A stretch of DNA of 64,000 nucleotides from Peromyscus leucopus (GCF_004664715.2 NC_051075.1:33996504-34060503); one strand, 5' to 3'. Positions 21,700 to 34,480 are shown, numbered from the stretch's first letter. The notes: generated from the letters alone by a model not told the origin. Numbers and translations: made by a program.

Positions 21700-22995
21700 T
21701 AAAGCTGGTTCTTCCTCCCCCAAATCCCTGAGCTGTCACCAGCTCCACAGCTACGGATGGGAGCCTGTGAACCACCTCTTCCTCGGTGCTGAGTGGTGAC
21801 CGGCTTGGTTCTGTGCATGCAGGCCTTGTGCACGCAGCTGTTGCTTCTGTGAATACCTGAGTGCAGTAGTCCAGTCATGCTCCTAAGACAGCGTTTTGTT
21901 CTGGTCTTCTTCAACCTCTGGCTCTTACAAGCTTTCTGCCACCTTTTCTGCAACGGTCCCGGATCCTTGGGAAGGAGTTGTCATATAGATGTCCCATTTG
22001 TAGCTGAGCCCTCCAAAGTCACTCATTCTCTGAACTTTGAGCAGTTGTGATTTTCTGTATTAACCTCCATCTGTTCACAGTGGAACTTCTCTGAAGGGTT
22101 TATGTAATTATTCTTTATCAGTAAAAACTCGGGAGTCAGATATCAGGGTAAGAACCTGATTGATCAGAGAATCAGCAGACAAGTGACCAGTGACCTCTTC
22201 CCTCCCTCCCTCCCTCCCTCCCCCCTCTCTCCTTTCTTGATCTGAAAGGGCTGAGAATCTTTCTCCCCCCACCCCAATGACTTCTGTGTCTCTAGATATG
22301 TCCTCAGTTCTCCAAAACCTCTATGGCTAATTTTGGTTACCTAGTAGCTAGCTCTGCCCTTTAAGTCAAAGCAAACTTTATTATCAGTCTTGGGAAGGTT
22401 ACAGTGTGATCATAATATCCCACAGCACTTCTCTGCAGAGGTCTGAGAGTTTCACTAATCTATGGATACAGAAGTACAAATTCAGAGGTCAGTTTTATAT
22501 TATGTCTTCTACTAAATAAACAGTAGCAGGTTTATCCCTGGGGACTAATTTCCTTCACCATGGGTTCTTGGCTAGATTTATAGTATCAGACATACATCTC
22601 CTGTTGTGGTGTGGGTCTCAATTTCAATCAGAAAACAGTTGGTTTCTGTCATTACTGTACCCATGGACATGTCCGGTTACTCCATTCATTGTTGCAGTCC
22701 ACAGGTGGTACAGATGGATAAGACTGTTGATGACCTTTACCTGATAACAGTCTACATATCACCTCTGGTATTATAAAGTCTAGCAGGTAGGAGAGAAACA
22801 TCCTAGTCAATGTCAACTTGATTTCCTCAAGTCCTGTGACCACACCATGTTCAGCATTGGAGTCTTATATAGCAATTGGCTATATAGTTTGTGGGCCCCC
22901 TGAGATAGACCTGACCTACCTTCAGGGGCAATATCCACACTTGAGATTGGGCTTTTCATTTGGCAGTCTATGGAATTGTGGGCTAACCTTTGAAA
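21700..22995 (-). mobile_element. L1 3' UTR-type fragment, antisense
   Basis: ATAGATGTCCCATTTGTAGC, CATTCTCTGAACTTTGAGCA and CTCTGAAGG parallel 29607-29725. Further on, AATTCAGAGGTCAGTTTTAT, CAATCAGAAAACAGTTGGTT and GGACATGTCCGGTTACTCC follow the same rodent L1-related 3' UTR as I recall it. A (CCCT)n run at 22196-22236 interrupts it. Minus-strand frames here (21699-21953, 22652-22843) have no protein features. Confidence 0.65.
22196..22236 (+). repeat. (CCCT)n microsatellite
   Basis: About nine CCCT units, then C-rich sequence. Confidence 0.9.
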
Positions 22996-23003
22996 ATAAG
23001 ACT

Positions 23004-23230
23004 TGGGGATGCAAAGGCTGCTTAGTTGGCAAAGTACTTTCCACACACTAATAAGGACCTGAGTTTGGGTCCTCCGCACTAGCCTACAAAGCTAGATATG
23101 GCAGTGTGTACCTGCAATCCCAGCCCAGAGGAACACAGCCACAAGAGGAATTCTAGAGTTTGCTGCTCAGCTAGTATAAGAGACTGATGACATCCTCGTT
23201 CAGTGAGAGAGCCTGTTTCAAAAAGACTCT
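23004..23230 (+). mobile_element. B4 SINE
   Basis: tRNA-derived head (AGGCTGCTTAGTTGGCAAAG, GACCTGAGTTTGGGTCCTCC) followed by a B1-like body (TACCTGCAATCCCAGCCC) and ending TTCAGTGAGAGAGCCTGTTT. The tRNA-plus-B1 fusion is the hallmark of B4. Confidence 0.85.
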
Positions 23231-25080
23231 AACTAACTATTTTGTTCTCCTGCATTACGGAAAGGTCTGATAGTATGTCTGGTGGTGACCAGAGGAAGCT
23301 GAGCATCAGTTGCCCTTGCAGGCTGTGCAAAGGCTTTGTTTGTTATTTCCTCTCTGCCAGAGGCTCGTAAGTGATGCACGCACACTGAAACAGCTGTGAC
23401 ACAAGCCAAAGCAGTGGATAGGAAACAGTAGTTTGCCCCTCTGCTCGCCTCTAGAAACTTCTAACTGAATATTTACGGCAATATAGCTTAATTTTAAGTT
23501 TCAAGTTGCTGGGTTTATTTCAAGTTACAAAATTCAATATTTTTTCAACAGGCATAACTGGAGACTCAAGGGTAAAGGGGGGCTTAGTTATAGAAAGGTT
23601 AAGGAAATTATACATGTTCCTGTATTTGTATTCTAAATTTTACATCCAGCATGGTTATTCATAATTGCAATGCTATTGTCCTATTTGTCTCATTTATTTA
23701 AAATGCATATTTAATTTTAATTTAGTAAAACATTATTAAAAAACAGTATTGGCTGTTTTCTCATTTGTCTGCTGCAATCATTATTTTCCAGGTTTATTCA
23801 CTCATAAAGACTTAATTCATGTTCTGAAATGTTGTGTGGAAAAAGTCAGCTGGTCAGCAGGATGTTAGTGTGCAATGGCATTTTCCCCTAGAGGAGAACA
23901 CATTTTAGGATAAGGACTACTTATTGATGATCAGGTTGTTTTCTTTGTTTGAAAGAATAGGACCTTCAGTAATTGTTCAAATTTAAATAATGAATGGTGA
24001 TAGACAGGGTTTAATTTTGAGGTCAAGACACATTAAAAGGATGAAGTAACATATAATACACATGTGTAAACACATGTATCTGCATGCATACACATGAGCT
24101 TGTGCACACATATAACACCGAAACAGAACTCATTTTGTATTAATGACTTTCAACAGGTAATTTCACATTTTTATTTTTATTTTTTGAAATTTACACAACT
24201 GTGGCAGATATAAAAAATCAGTTTTGTTGCTAAGAATATTTACTGGACACTTAATCTAGACCCTCATTTTCAGGTCTGCAAATGGTGGTATGAAAACTAA
24301 ATTTTCATACTTCTTCTAAGACTAGCTAGAAAACATTTCTTTACTGCAACAGAGAATGGAGCAACTTAGAAGTTTTATATTTTGATATGTATACAACCAC
24401 AAAAGGGCTCCTTGGAATGGACTGTTTTATTCCAAATTTGTCTAATAATAAAGTTAATTATGAGTATATGTAAATGATGACAGAGTGGCATATGCCATCT
24501 CATAAGCAAACAGAAATGAAATGTGAACAGATGGTTTTGGCCTCTCTAAGGAAACTTGACTATATTTGATAGATCTTCATGCATTTTTCTTTCCTTGTGA
24601 AGACATAGCCAAAGAATGAGATATTATTTTATTAAATACAAATGTACTTGTATTTCTTAGATTATTACTAGCAAATGTGTGTTGCTTATAATGAATAAGG
24701 ATATTAAAGGTCATTATTAAATATCTATGCTTAATATTGTGGTCCTTTTAGAACAACCAAGAATTCATGACCATGATTATGAGTGAATAAAACATGTACA
24801 AGAATAATTTTTTTAAAAAGTCATTGGCAGTAAAAATGTTTTGTACACCAAACATCTTTCCATTAAATAAACAAAAGGAAATAATCAAAACTAATGCTCC
24901 ATGATGAATAGGTAAAAATATTTTAAGTATCTCTTTAATATGAAACAAATTAATATTTCATAAGCAAAAAGAGAAGTTTGTTCCATACTGTGTTATAAAT
25001 GTTTATCCTGTTTTATAGGAATCATTGATAGTAGATGGATTCTGGGGTGGTATCAATGATAACAACTCTTAATAGTTGCC
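23231..25080. other. Unique AT-rich intergenic DNA
   Basis: About 1.85 kb with no recognised repeat or gene. Open frames are short; 24748-24948 on the minus strand is AT-rich and featureless. Confidence 0.5.
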
Positions 25081-25360
25081 CTGTAGGACAATTATCTCTT
25101 TGGGTGTCAGTAGCATTCCGTCTGGCAGGTGAAAATCACTGAGTGCTGTGGATAACCAGATATATAAAGAAACAAGTGCATCAGACCAAGTCAAGCCTCA
25201 TATCAGGCCTCAGCTCATGCTGAATCCTAAATTCCAGCCCAGAAGACAGCCCAGCAGTGCATCTACTCCTAAACCACAGAATCTATGCGCTAATATTTGC
25301 TGTTTTCAGCTATGGAGTTTATGATAATACTGTTACCTAGCAACCGATAACTAATCTAGC
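25081..25360 (+). mobile_element. MLT1/MaLR-type LTR remnant
   Basis: The end reads ACCACAGAATCTATGCGC, TTTGCTGTTTTCAGCTATGG, ACTGTTACCTAGCAACCG and ATAACTAATC, which follows the conserved 3' end of ancient MaLR LTRs. The 5' end is uncertain. Confidence 0.5.
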
Positions 25361-25956
25361 TACTTATGTAATTATAACTGTGTTGCATTCAAGGCACTGA
25401 ACATTCTTTTGTACTTTAATTAGAGAACAAAAATATGTGCATCTTATAAACAAATCATGTAATGAATAAAATTAATAATTATAATAGTCAAAAGTATACA
25501 TTGTAAATAGCTGTTTCTAAATAGTCTAAATTACATTATAAACAGATTTGATAGGAATTTTATTATATGATAATAAACATTTCTGAGATATAGTTCACTG
25601 TAGATAATATATTAAAGAGAAGTTTTATTTCACCAATGATGCAAAACAAATTTATTGTAAATTTATATTTCTTCAGAACTGTTCTTTTTGCTTTTGAAAT
25701 ACATACACAGCAAAATCTCAACGCTTATTTGAGTTCCTCACATTTAAAGCACATGGGATTGTTTGCACAAACAAACCCTTAATTAGCTCTCATTAATATT
25801 ACTATACATCAAGCAAAATAAAATACTAAATATTGTGAGCAAATACCTATTTCAACACCCTCCTTCCTGAATACTCTCACCTATTTCTTCAGATTTTATG
25901 CAACTGCAGTACAAATATATTCATGCATGTCTCTCTAAGTTTAAAAATACACAATT
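25361..25956. other. Intergenic, nothing recognised
   Basis: AT-rich unique-looking DNA. Confidence 0.45.
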
Positions 25957-26185
25957 ACTTGGCTGGAAACATTGTTCAGCAGTTAAGAGCACATATTGTT
26001 CTTGCAGGGAACCTAAGTTCAGTTCCCAATAGTCACATCTGGCTGCTCCCAATAGCCTGTAACTTCAGCTCCAGGGCATACAGCATCACTAGCTGGCATG
26101 GATATATGCACTCACATGCATTTACCCCCACACAGACACATGTATATACAGATGATAAAAACTAAAATAAATGTTTAAAAAGTAA
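25957..26185 (+). mobile_element. B3/B2-type SINE
   Basis: GGCTGGAAACATTGTTCAGC AGTTAAGAGCACATATTG is the tRNA-like head; GAACCTAAGTTCAGTTCCC is the B-box area; ends with an AATAAATG tail. Diverged. Confidence 0.8.
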
Positions 26186-26574
26186 ACAATTTCAATATTC
26201 TTTGCTTCACTATCAAAATTAATACTTTTATACACTATGTTGTTAGAAGTCAAATGGCTTTTTTTTTTTAAACAAATGTCCAGTTTTATTTAACAGTTGG
26301 GTCATTTGGGCCATAATCCACATAAAGAATGAGGGCTAAATCTTTTAATATGCTATAATTTTCTTCATCTGATTTTTTTCTTTTATAAGTTGTTAGTTTA
26401 GGAAGTCAGTGGTTTATTTATTTATTTATTTATTTTTTTTTTTCCAGTAAACGTCTGGCATTAATCTAGATATTCTTAGTTTTCATCCCCCTTGCCTGGA
26501 CTCTTATAGACTTGCAAGATCTCTGAGTCTTCCCTAATATCATACCTTGGTAATATGACTTTGTAAGTGTTTTT
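26186..26574. other. Intergenic with (TTTA)n
   Basis: A short (TTTA)n and T-rich run at about 26412-26445. Nothing else recognised. Confidence 0.45.
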
Positions 26575-26790
26575 TGAAGATGTTTTTTTTAATTATGTGT
26601 ATGCCTACATGCGTTGAGCACATACATGTGAGTGCAGGTATTCATGGAGCCCAGAAGAGGGCATCAGATCTCCTGAAGCTGGAGTCACACAGGAGGTCGT
26701 GGGGTGCCTGATGGAAGTGATGGAATCTGGACTCAGGCTTTCTACAAGAGCAGTGTTTTTAATCATGGAGTCATCTCTCTGTTCCATCAT
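26575..26790 (-). mobile_element. B3 SINE, antisense
   Basis: TTGAAGATGTTTTTTTTAA, ATGTGAGTGCAGGTATTC, CCAGAAGAGGGCATCAGATC and AAGAGCAGTGTTTTTAATCA are antisense B3 landmarks. Confidence 0.82.
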
Positions 26791-26850
26791 CTATGGTTTT
26801 ATATGCTTTCATTTAGCAACTTGTGATTCTATGGTTGGTCTAATTCGCAC

Positions 26851-27079
26851 ATTTTTTTTTAGATTTATTTATTTTATTTTCTGTGTATGAGAGTTTTGCA
26901 TGCATGTGTACACTTGCACCACATACATGTCTGGTGCCCATGGACATCAGAAGAGGGCATCAGATCTCCTGGAAACTGGAGTTACAAATAGTTGTACCAT
27001 ATGGGTGCTGAGAATTGAACCCAGTTCTTCTGCAAGAGCAAGAAGAGCTCTTAATGACCAAGCCATCCTTCCAGCCCCT
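26851..27079 (-). mobile_element. B3/B2-type SINE, antisense
   Basis: AGATTTATTTATTTTATTTT, ATCAGAAGAGGGCATCAGAT, GCTGAGAATTGAACCCAG and CCAAGCCATCCTTCCAGCCC. Better preserved than its neighbour. Confidence 0.88.
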
Positions 27080-27449
27080 GATCTTTGTTTTTTTAAGTAA
27101 AATGACGGGAAACCATTGTTCATTTACTTGAAAACTTTCTGTTTCCTGTAACACCGAAGATTTTTTTAACATGTTTAAATTTTTTAGAGATCATCACCTC
27201 TACGTCAACAGAAATATTTCAATCCTTTTCAACAAAGCATCATGGGAAAAACAAGCTATATTTGTGGCTTTTGCTTAAACCGAATTCAATTTGTAGACTC
27301 AAGTAAAATGACAGTGCATGAATCTTTTCCTGTGCAACAATGTAATATTTAATTTTAAAATGTGCAATATGTTGTAAATGAACCCACACACATTTAAAAC
27401 GATGTATAAATGAGGAGAATTCTGTTTAATTAAACTTAATTCTTAAATA

Positions 27450-27765
27450 TTATTTTGTGTCAACAGATGTATGACATGTGTGTGGGCATGCACATATCAC
27501 GGTGAGAATGTGGAGGTCAGAGGATGATGTCAGGCATTTCCCCCTGCTTTCCAACTTGTTTGAGGCAGAGTATCTTTGTATCTGAAGGATTCACACATCA
27601 GAATACCCAGCCTGCAAGCTTTCTAGGATTATCTTATCTCCACCTCCCATCTTGCCCTAAGAATACTGTGATTACAGATGTAGGTTATCAATTTTATGGA
27701 TTCAAATTTAGGTACTTAATGCTTGTCAGCTGACATTTTATTCCCTGAACTATCTCCTGGATCCT
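27450..27765 (-). mobile_element. B4-like SINE, antisense, diverged
   Basis: GTGTGGGCATGCACATATCA, GTGGAGGTCAGAGGATGATG and a B1-like TGTTTGAGGCAGAGTATCTT core, ending near a degenerate CTGAACTATCTCCTGG. Boundaries approximate. Confidence 0.55.
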
Positions 27766-28765
27766 TCAATCTTAATTTTTATTGCCATTTTTCATTAGCA
27801 GAGCTATAAGGCAATAAAAATGTACACAAAAATGTGAATGGCTCTTGGAGTTATATTTATTGTTTTCTTTAATAATCAAAAAGCCAGAAATATAAAAGGA
27901 AATAATTTGTGTAATTGTTCTAGAATTTTTAAAATACTAAGCAAGTAGTATATAGTTTTTAAATATATAATTTATTTCTGTAAAATTACTAGGTAAGCTT
28001 GTCAAATGGATTAATATAAGTACCAGGGTATGGTAGAATGGCTTATAGTATTCACTACTGTTCAGTTTGAATAGTGAAATTTCTAACAAATTAATTGTTT
28101 AGGGTGCTGCTGTATAACCATTTTATATGAAAAATTACTTCTCCTGAAAGTTGTGTAATAGAGAACTTGAAAAGTTATACAGAAAGCAATACTCAAAAGT
28201 TTTCTGTAAAATAGGTAAAGCAATACTTACATAATTTTTGTTTCTAAAAATACATTGGCAGATTTGGTAATTTAATCTTATAACCAGGTTTCCTACATTT
28301 TATCTTTCTATGAAATCTAAAAGATATAAGAAATATTACTCATGTCTGGAGAGTAGAGATTAAGCAATAACGTGAAAACTGTCATATGGAAAATCTAACA
28401 CACAAATGACAGAGACCTAAACTGGCAGATGAATGAAACCACACCTAGATAAGTATGTTTAAAAACATAGCCTCTTAAGTTTGCTAGAAAGTTACACTTT
28501 ATGAGTCTTTTCTTACTTAAAACTTCAATACTACCATCCCACAAACCCCAATAACTTTTTGTCCTCACAATTCTATTAATTCACATTTTTCAGAATCAAT
28601 TTTTCTTTATAAACTCCCATATAATTTGTTTCTTTAGCATCTTTAACCTATATGTACTACTAAATGAAATATGATCTCATTGTGAACAGACATTTTTAAA
28701 TACATAATTGTTTTTACTGTTGATAAATGTCCAATACAGAGGACAGTGCTTGCTCTTTAAAAAAA
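27766..28765. other. Unique AT-rich intergenic DNA
   Basis: One kb of AT-rich DNA with no recognised element or gene. Confidence 0.5.
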
Positions 28766-29800
28766 CATTATTAATTTTGAGAATTTCATATACTGTAATT
28801 TGACCATATTCACTACATGCCCCAGATCCACCTTTGTGTACTCACTGTTATTATTTGTGTAAACCCTTTGTCTTAGTCACTGTTCTCTTGCTGTGAAGAA
28901 ACACCATGAACGACGTAACACCCCTGAAAGAAAGCATTTAATTGGGGGCTTACTTACAATTTCAGAGGTTGAGTCTGTTATCATGGTTGGGAGCATGGCA
29001 GCATGCAGGCAAGTGCTAGAACAGTGGCTGAGAGCTACATCCTGATCCATAGGCAGAGAGAGAGATTGGGTCTAGCATGGGATATTGAAACCTGGAAGCC
29101 CACTCCCAGTGAAGCACATCCTCCAATGAGGCCACATCTCCTAATCCTTCTAATCCTTCAAACAGTGTCACTCCCTGGTGACTAAGCATTCAAATATACA
29201 AGCCTAAAGGGTTTATTATTCAGACCACAACATCCTTTTAGTCAACTTAGTGCTGCCCCTATGTACTCTTTGGTGTTTGGGCACTGACTGGAGTGTGGTC
29301 TGTGTGCCAGGAGTAACACCTTTAAATAACGCTGACTTGCCTTTCCCTACAGCTGTCAATTACTAGCAGTTCCTCCACTAGGGGTAAGACATCGTGCCCA
29401 CCTCCCTACTTTACAATGGAAATTTTTTCTGACTTCAGCATGCATAGGTATATATATGCTGTCACAGCTGCTGTGTGTTCATATGTACAACTTGTGCCCA
29501 GTTGTGTTCTGGAAAGCACTGTTTTGTTGTAGCTTTCTACTGTCTCTGGCTCTAATAAGCTTACCACCCCCTCTTCCATGATTATCCCTGAGTCTTGGGA
29601 AGATGGGTATAACATAGATGTCCCATTTAGGGCTGAGCACTCTTCAAGCTCTTATTCTCTGCACTTCTGTGAGCTGTGAGTGTCTATGTTTATCACCCTC
29701 TACTTTAAAAGGAAGTCTCTCTGATGCAGTTTGCGATGCAGAGATGCGATGATCTATGAGTATGATGGCAAGTCATCAAGAGTCAGTATACTACTAGTAG
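28766..29800 (-). mobile_element. L1 3' UTR fragment, antisense, interrupted
   Basis: Left part 28766-28870 (TTTTGAGAATTTCATATACT, GACCATATTCACTACATGCC) and right part 29236 to about 29800 (TTTGGGCACTGACTGGAGTG, TATAGCTGTCAATTACTAGC-type text, ATAGATGTCCCATTTAGGGC) belong to one antisense rodent L1 3' UTR. A CTATTGCTGTGAA-family repeat sits between them. The right part parallels 21960-22100. Confidence 0.72.
28871..29232 (+). repeat. CTATTGCTGTGAA-family repeat inside L1 3' UTR
   Basis: TCTTAGTCACTGTTCTCTTG, GCTGTGAAGAAACACCATGA, AAGCATTTAATTGGGGGC and GAGGCCACATCTCCTAATCC. The most complete copy in this orientation in the window. The plus-strand 60-codon frame at 29003-29185 lies within it. 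Confidence 0.8.
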
Positions 29801-30116
29801 TTTTCAATGTCGATAACAAATATAAAACCCAAAGACAAATGTTGGAACAAGTCATGGCAATTAAAGCTAGTAATTTTTGTTTATTAATTCTCATACTATA
29901 GATAACAGATTAGGATATAATTGGTGCCAATAGAGGACAGAATATATCTGTAATTAAAATGGTTTTTATGTTAAAAACCAGCATATAAGAAACAATGGAG
30001 TCAAATTAATTAAGGAAACTTCATCACTTTTTGAACAATTTGTACTCAGAGGCAATCCTTACCTTTATTTATTATATTATCAAACTGATAAACATTTTAA
30101 TGCATTTTACTGACCT
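29801..30116. other. Intergenic, nothing recognised
   Basis: AT-rich, no element seen. Confidence 0.45.
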
Positions 30117-30122
30117 GTTCTG

Positions 30123-30516
30123 TGCTGTGGAATGTCCTGTATACTCTGCATATATGTTGCTATGATTGATTGATAAATAAAACGCTGATTGGCCAGTAGC
30201 CAGGCAGGAAGGATAGTGTAGGTGGGACAAGCAGAGAGGAGAATGCTGGGTAGAAAAGGGCTGAGGAGGAGACACTGCCAGCCGCCTACATGATGAGTAG
30301 CAAGATGTAAGTTACTGGTAAGCCACAAGCCATGTGGCAAAGTACAGATTAATAGAAATGGGTTAACTTAAGATACAAGAACAGATAGTAAGAGACCTGC
30401 CATGGCCATACAGTTTATAAGTAATATAAGTCTCTGTGTGTTTACTTGGGGGACGCTAGTGGGAGAGATTTGTCCCGACTGACGGCCAGCCAGGACTCAG
30501 GAAAACTTCAGCTACA
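30123..30516 (+). mobile_element. Solo ERVK-type LTR
   Basis: Begins TGCTGTGGAATGTCCTGT, has GATAAATAAAACGCTGATTGG (polyadenylation-type signal near the start of the family), the conserved GCCAGTAGCCAGGCAGGAAG, and ends AAACTTCAGCTACA. TSD GTTCTG (30117-30122) / TTTCTG (30517-30522), 5 of 6. Same family as 11140-11526 and 19004-19195. Length 394 bp against 387 for the first. Confidence 0.9.
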
Positions 30517-30522
30517 TTTCTG

Positions 30523-31090
30523 TTAAACATTAAAAGTACAGCATCATTTCAAGAACAGTACAATGAACATCCATGGACCCTCAATTAGATCCAAGCATTG
30601 TTAAATCTTTCTGCATTTGCCTTGTCATCAGTTTCTCCAAGTATTAACTCATTTTGATGAGGCTGTGTGGAGGCTGTTTTCAAGGTGTTAGTAACTGTCA
30701 TTGTTTTAGACCAATTTCATAAATACTATTCTAACATTCTAACAAATAAAATTTGACCACATAATTTCCTAAAATGGACTAAAATTTTAAAAATCTGTAT
30801 CATCACAAAACACAAGTTATGTGAGTAATGCAAGAATGGTTGACCAATAAGCATGAAGTTATAAAATTTGTCTAACAAAGAAATAACTAAAAGTTTATGT
30901 CAAGCAACTGGAAGATACAAACAAAATAAGCAAATATTGAATCCTTGAAATATTAATAAAATTAATGAGCTCATCAATGGAGTGTAGTTCAACAGGAGAG
31001 TATGTACATAGTATATTAAAGTCCTTGGGCTTTATGACCATAACCCAAAAAAATCCTATTAATGATCCAAAATGGAAAAGTAAAATGGGA
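30523..31090. other. Intergenic, nothing recognised
   Basis: AT-rich unique-looking DNA. Confidence 0.45.
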
Positions 31091-31093
31091 AGA

Positions 31094-31182
31094 GAAAATA
31101 GCTCAGGAGTGAATAAGAAGAATGCTTGCTAGGCATGTGAGAGGCCCTTGGTTCAATCTCTGTCTCCGAGAAAAAAAAAAGG
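31094..31182 (+). mobile_element. ID-type SINE
   Basis: ATAGCTCAGGAGTGAATAAG, AATGCTTGCTAGGCATGTGA and GGCCCTTGGTTCAATCTC follow the tRNA-Ala-derived ID body and are followed by a short poly(A). Confidence 0.75.
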
Positions 31183-31335
31183 ATAACCCAAATTCATAAA
31201 TAAAACAAGTTTGTGCCAGTTTGAGAATTAATGGTCTGGGGAACATGTTTACAGTGAAATTCTAGGCAGCCCAAGAAATGAAACACTGACACATGTAAGC
31301 TTGTAGATGACTCCAGTATGTGCATGAGTGAAAGT

Positions 31336-31465
31336 TTTATATGTATGTGTATATATATATACATATATATATATGTATGTATATATATACATGTTTGTAT
31401 ATATGTGTGTGTATGTGTAACTTTTGATAATTCATGATATATACATATATATATACACATATGTA
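31336..31465. repeat. (TA)n/(TATG)n low-complexity tract
   Basis: Alternating TA and TG runs. It generates the minus-strand 111-codon YIYIHT-rich frame, which is not a gene. Confidence 0.9.
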
Positions 31466-31554
31466 TAACAATACAGAAATACATTCTGTCCAACTTCAAA
31501 AGATTGTAGTCTTTCAACAGTCTCAACACTGCTTAAAAGTTCAAAGTTCATTCT

Positions 31555-31778
31555 GAGACTCTAGGCACTCTCTTAACTCTAACCCCCTATAGGAGTCCTT
31601 GCCTTGCCTTGTTGGAGGAGGGAATTGGGGGTGTATTGCAGGGGAAGGCAGGAGGAGAAGGAGGAGGGAGGAGAGGGGGATCTGTGATTGGTATGTAAAG
31701 TGAATAAAAATTTCCTTAATAAAAACAAAACAAAACAAAACAAGAGAAAAAAACAAAGTTAAAAAAAAAAAAAAAAGA
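31555..31778 (+). mobile_element. L1 3' end, strongly 5'-truncated
   Basis: Purine-rich GGAGGGAGGAGAGGGGGATC, then TGTGATTGGTATGTAAAGTG AATAAAAA and an A-rich tail: the standard rodent L1 3' terminus. No clear TSD. Confidence 0.82.
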
Positions 31779-33620
31779 CCCACAGAGATTAAAATAGGCA
31801 GGGGCGGTCCCAAGGCCAGTGGCCAGATGCTCCTCTGATGCAGTTCCTGGGAAGCCATCCAGGAACTGAAGGGTGCAGTCACAGCAAGCAGCTAGAGTGT
31901 GCTGCTTTAGAAAGGTGGGAAGGAATATCCTGCATGAGAAAGGAGGACTGAAGAACCTACCCGCAAGTCTTCATGAAAGAGTAATGAGTTCAAAGTATAT
32001 AGTGAAGCCTCAAACCGAGTCTCTGCCTTGTGGATCAGACAGTGACACCAACCCCTAGAGAAGTCTCAGTGGCTTTCCTCAAGTTATACTCCCGAAGGAG
32101 CAGGCACAGCTTATGAGTGAATCCTTTAGTAGGTTCTCTGCCCATCATTAGAATGTGAGAGACAACGCACTGTAATGTAGATCTCATTAGTGTGATCAAG
32201 TTGTTGATGAAGAAGAACTTCAAGTAAAGTGAGCATATAGTTCAATGGAAAGAAAAAATAAATCTCAGTAATTTCAGAGTGAAAGGTGTGGACCATTAAT
32301 GTTCTAACAAAATTAAAATATGTCTAAATAGCAGCAGAAAGAGCCGCACTGTAGTATTATAGTATAGAAAGTACTTTGTGATTATATTGAGGTCATGGGG
32401 AGGAAGGGATCACTGTAGAAAATGTCTATTTACAGATGCAATTTTGACTTCTTATTCTCTGAGTTTTCCATAACATTAATTACTTTAATTGGTATAGTAT
32501 TTGGAGTACAGCTACCTCACATAACTTCCAGAAATTTAATTTCATGTGAACTTGTACACTTGTGAAAAAAATGAATTTCTCCTATGATTGATATAAAATC
32601 ATTTTAACCTAAATTATTTATTTTTTGTTTCCTCTCATATATGTAGGTTTTTATTATTTGCGCAGAATTAACTGATAACAATTGGATAGTTAATTTACTT
32701 TGAAATAAATTTATGCTCTTTCTTTCTTGTTATAAAGTGAGTTTATGTACTTCTGAGGTCCTGGCAAAGCCAGCTTCGAGGTGTTTGAAATGCTGTTCCA
32801 AGGGAAGCTGACAATGAATAGCAGATATAAAATTAGCCTTTTTTGACATTATGTATTTCTGAGTTTATTAATTAGTGAATGATTCCTTGGATAATAATGT
32901 AACCTAACACTGTTATCATTATAGCTGAAAAATAAAATTAAATGTTGTTTATTCCATTGTATTGATTAGAATAAAGAAGTGCCAATTTTATAAAGTGGAT
33001 TTTGTTAGTGCAAGTCCTGTTTTTAAAATGAATTTCTACACAGATAACAAAGATATGATTGTAGGAAACCTGGTCTATATCTTGAAATGATTAGAAAAAT
33101 AGCATCTCATAATCATTTTTAAATGATGAACTTTGCACTTGAAACTCAATTAAGTTGATATGTTTTAATTTCCTCACCCACCACATGTTATTTAGAAGAG
33201 GGTAGGAATTGATAGATAAATGCTTTTTCTCTTTGAACTCTCCAGTACAGACAGCTGTGATGCTCACTGACTTACATAGCTAGATCAATACATACAGGAA
33301 GAGGAGGCCTGATCTTAACTCATCTTCTATTCTTCCCTTCACTTTGAATGTTGGCTAACTGCCAGCCCTTCTCAGTTAAATTTGGCTATTCCACTAACTA
33401 GACAATGCAATAAAAGTCTACAACATGGTAATTCTAGAGAATTATACTTTTCTCATGTTAAAGCAGTATTTCATGAGCTCAAAACATTTTGACTTAAGAC
33501 AAGAACATGCAAACTGTGGTCGTAGGAGTAGTTACTGGCTGTAAATTAAATATTTAGCACACAGCATATTGTTAATATAAAGCTATACAATTTTAACTGT
33601 TAACATCAATTTTTAGAACT
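31779..33620. other. Unique AT-rich intergenic DNA
   Basis: No repeat or gene recognised over 1.8 kb. The stretch at about 32640-33010 is low in CpG and free of repeats. Confidence 0.5.
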
Positions 33621-33624
33621 TTAC

Positions 33625-33830
33625 TTTTAATCATGTATATGCGTGTCTCTGCATGGCTATATGAACCTGTACACAGGTGCCTTCAGACATCAAAAGCAGG
33701 TGGTAGATTTTTGGGCCCTGGGATTACAGACAGTTGTGAGCCACCCAGTGCAAATGCTGGGAATCACACGTGAGGCCTCTTCAAGAACAGAGCACCCTCT
33801 GAACCACTGGACAATCTCTCTAGCTCCCAA
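33625..33830 (-). mobile_element. B3 SINE, antisense
   Basis: GTGCCTTCAGACATCAAAAG, CTGGGATTACAGACAGTTGT, AATGCTGGGAATCACACGTG and TGAACCACTGGACAATCTCT. Confidence 0.82.
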
Positions 33831-34195
33831 ATCAATTTTAAATGTAGTCACTGTGATCTTAAAATGATATCCATATAAAATTATAACCAGTGTTACCTAT
33901 TCAAAATATGTATGAGAGACCATTTCATCACTGAACTGTTGTACTTTTCCTCATTATGTTCAAACTGTTTCTACCTATTCATTATACAGTAGGATTATTT
34001 TAACTACTTTGTCTTCTAATATTCCCATTATGAAAATAGAAGTCAAGTTCTTATTAATGAACACAAATTAAAATACACAAATGTACCGTTTCTAATAGCC
34101 AGGCACTAAGATTTAGAATGCTTCCTACATGATTTGAGCATTGCAATTGTAATCTACAATGATCATCCCATAGGTATGTTTGGTTGTATTAGACA
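33831..34195. other. Intergenic, nothing recognised
   Basis: AT-rich unique-looking DNA. Confidence 0.4.
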
Positions 34196-34480
34196 TTTTT
34201 ATTATATTAGTCATTTTTCTTGTTATTTGATGAAATACTTCACCAGAAACAGATTAAGGAAGGAGGAGTTCTCTCTGGCTAAAGTCTGATAGGCTGGCAT
34301 CCACTTGATGAGGAAGTAAAGATGGTAGGAGGAGACGGAGTTGAACACATTTGCCTCTGAAGTCAGGAAACAGGAATGTGAAACTTCTTTCATGCAGTCC
34401 AGGATGTAGCCCAGTGTTCTTACCTCAGTTAACCCAATTTAGAGAGTCCCTTACAGATATGCCCAGAGCTTACCTTTTGT
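34196..34480 (+). repeat. Rodent interspersed repeat fragment
   Basis: ACCTCAGTTAACCCAATTTAG followed by CCCTTACAGATATGCCCAGA resembles a common rodent repeat whose name I cannot give. Diverged. Confidence 0.45.

Noticed and set aside
31194..31529. 111-codon Tyr/Ile/His-rich frame
   Set aside because: Produced by the (TA)/(TATG) low-complexity tract.
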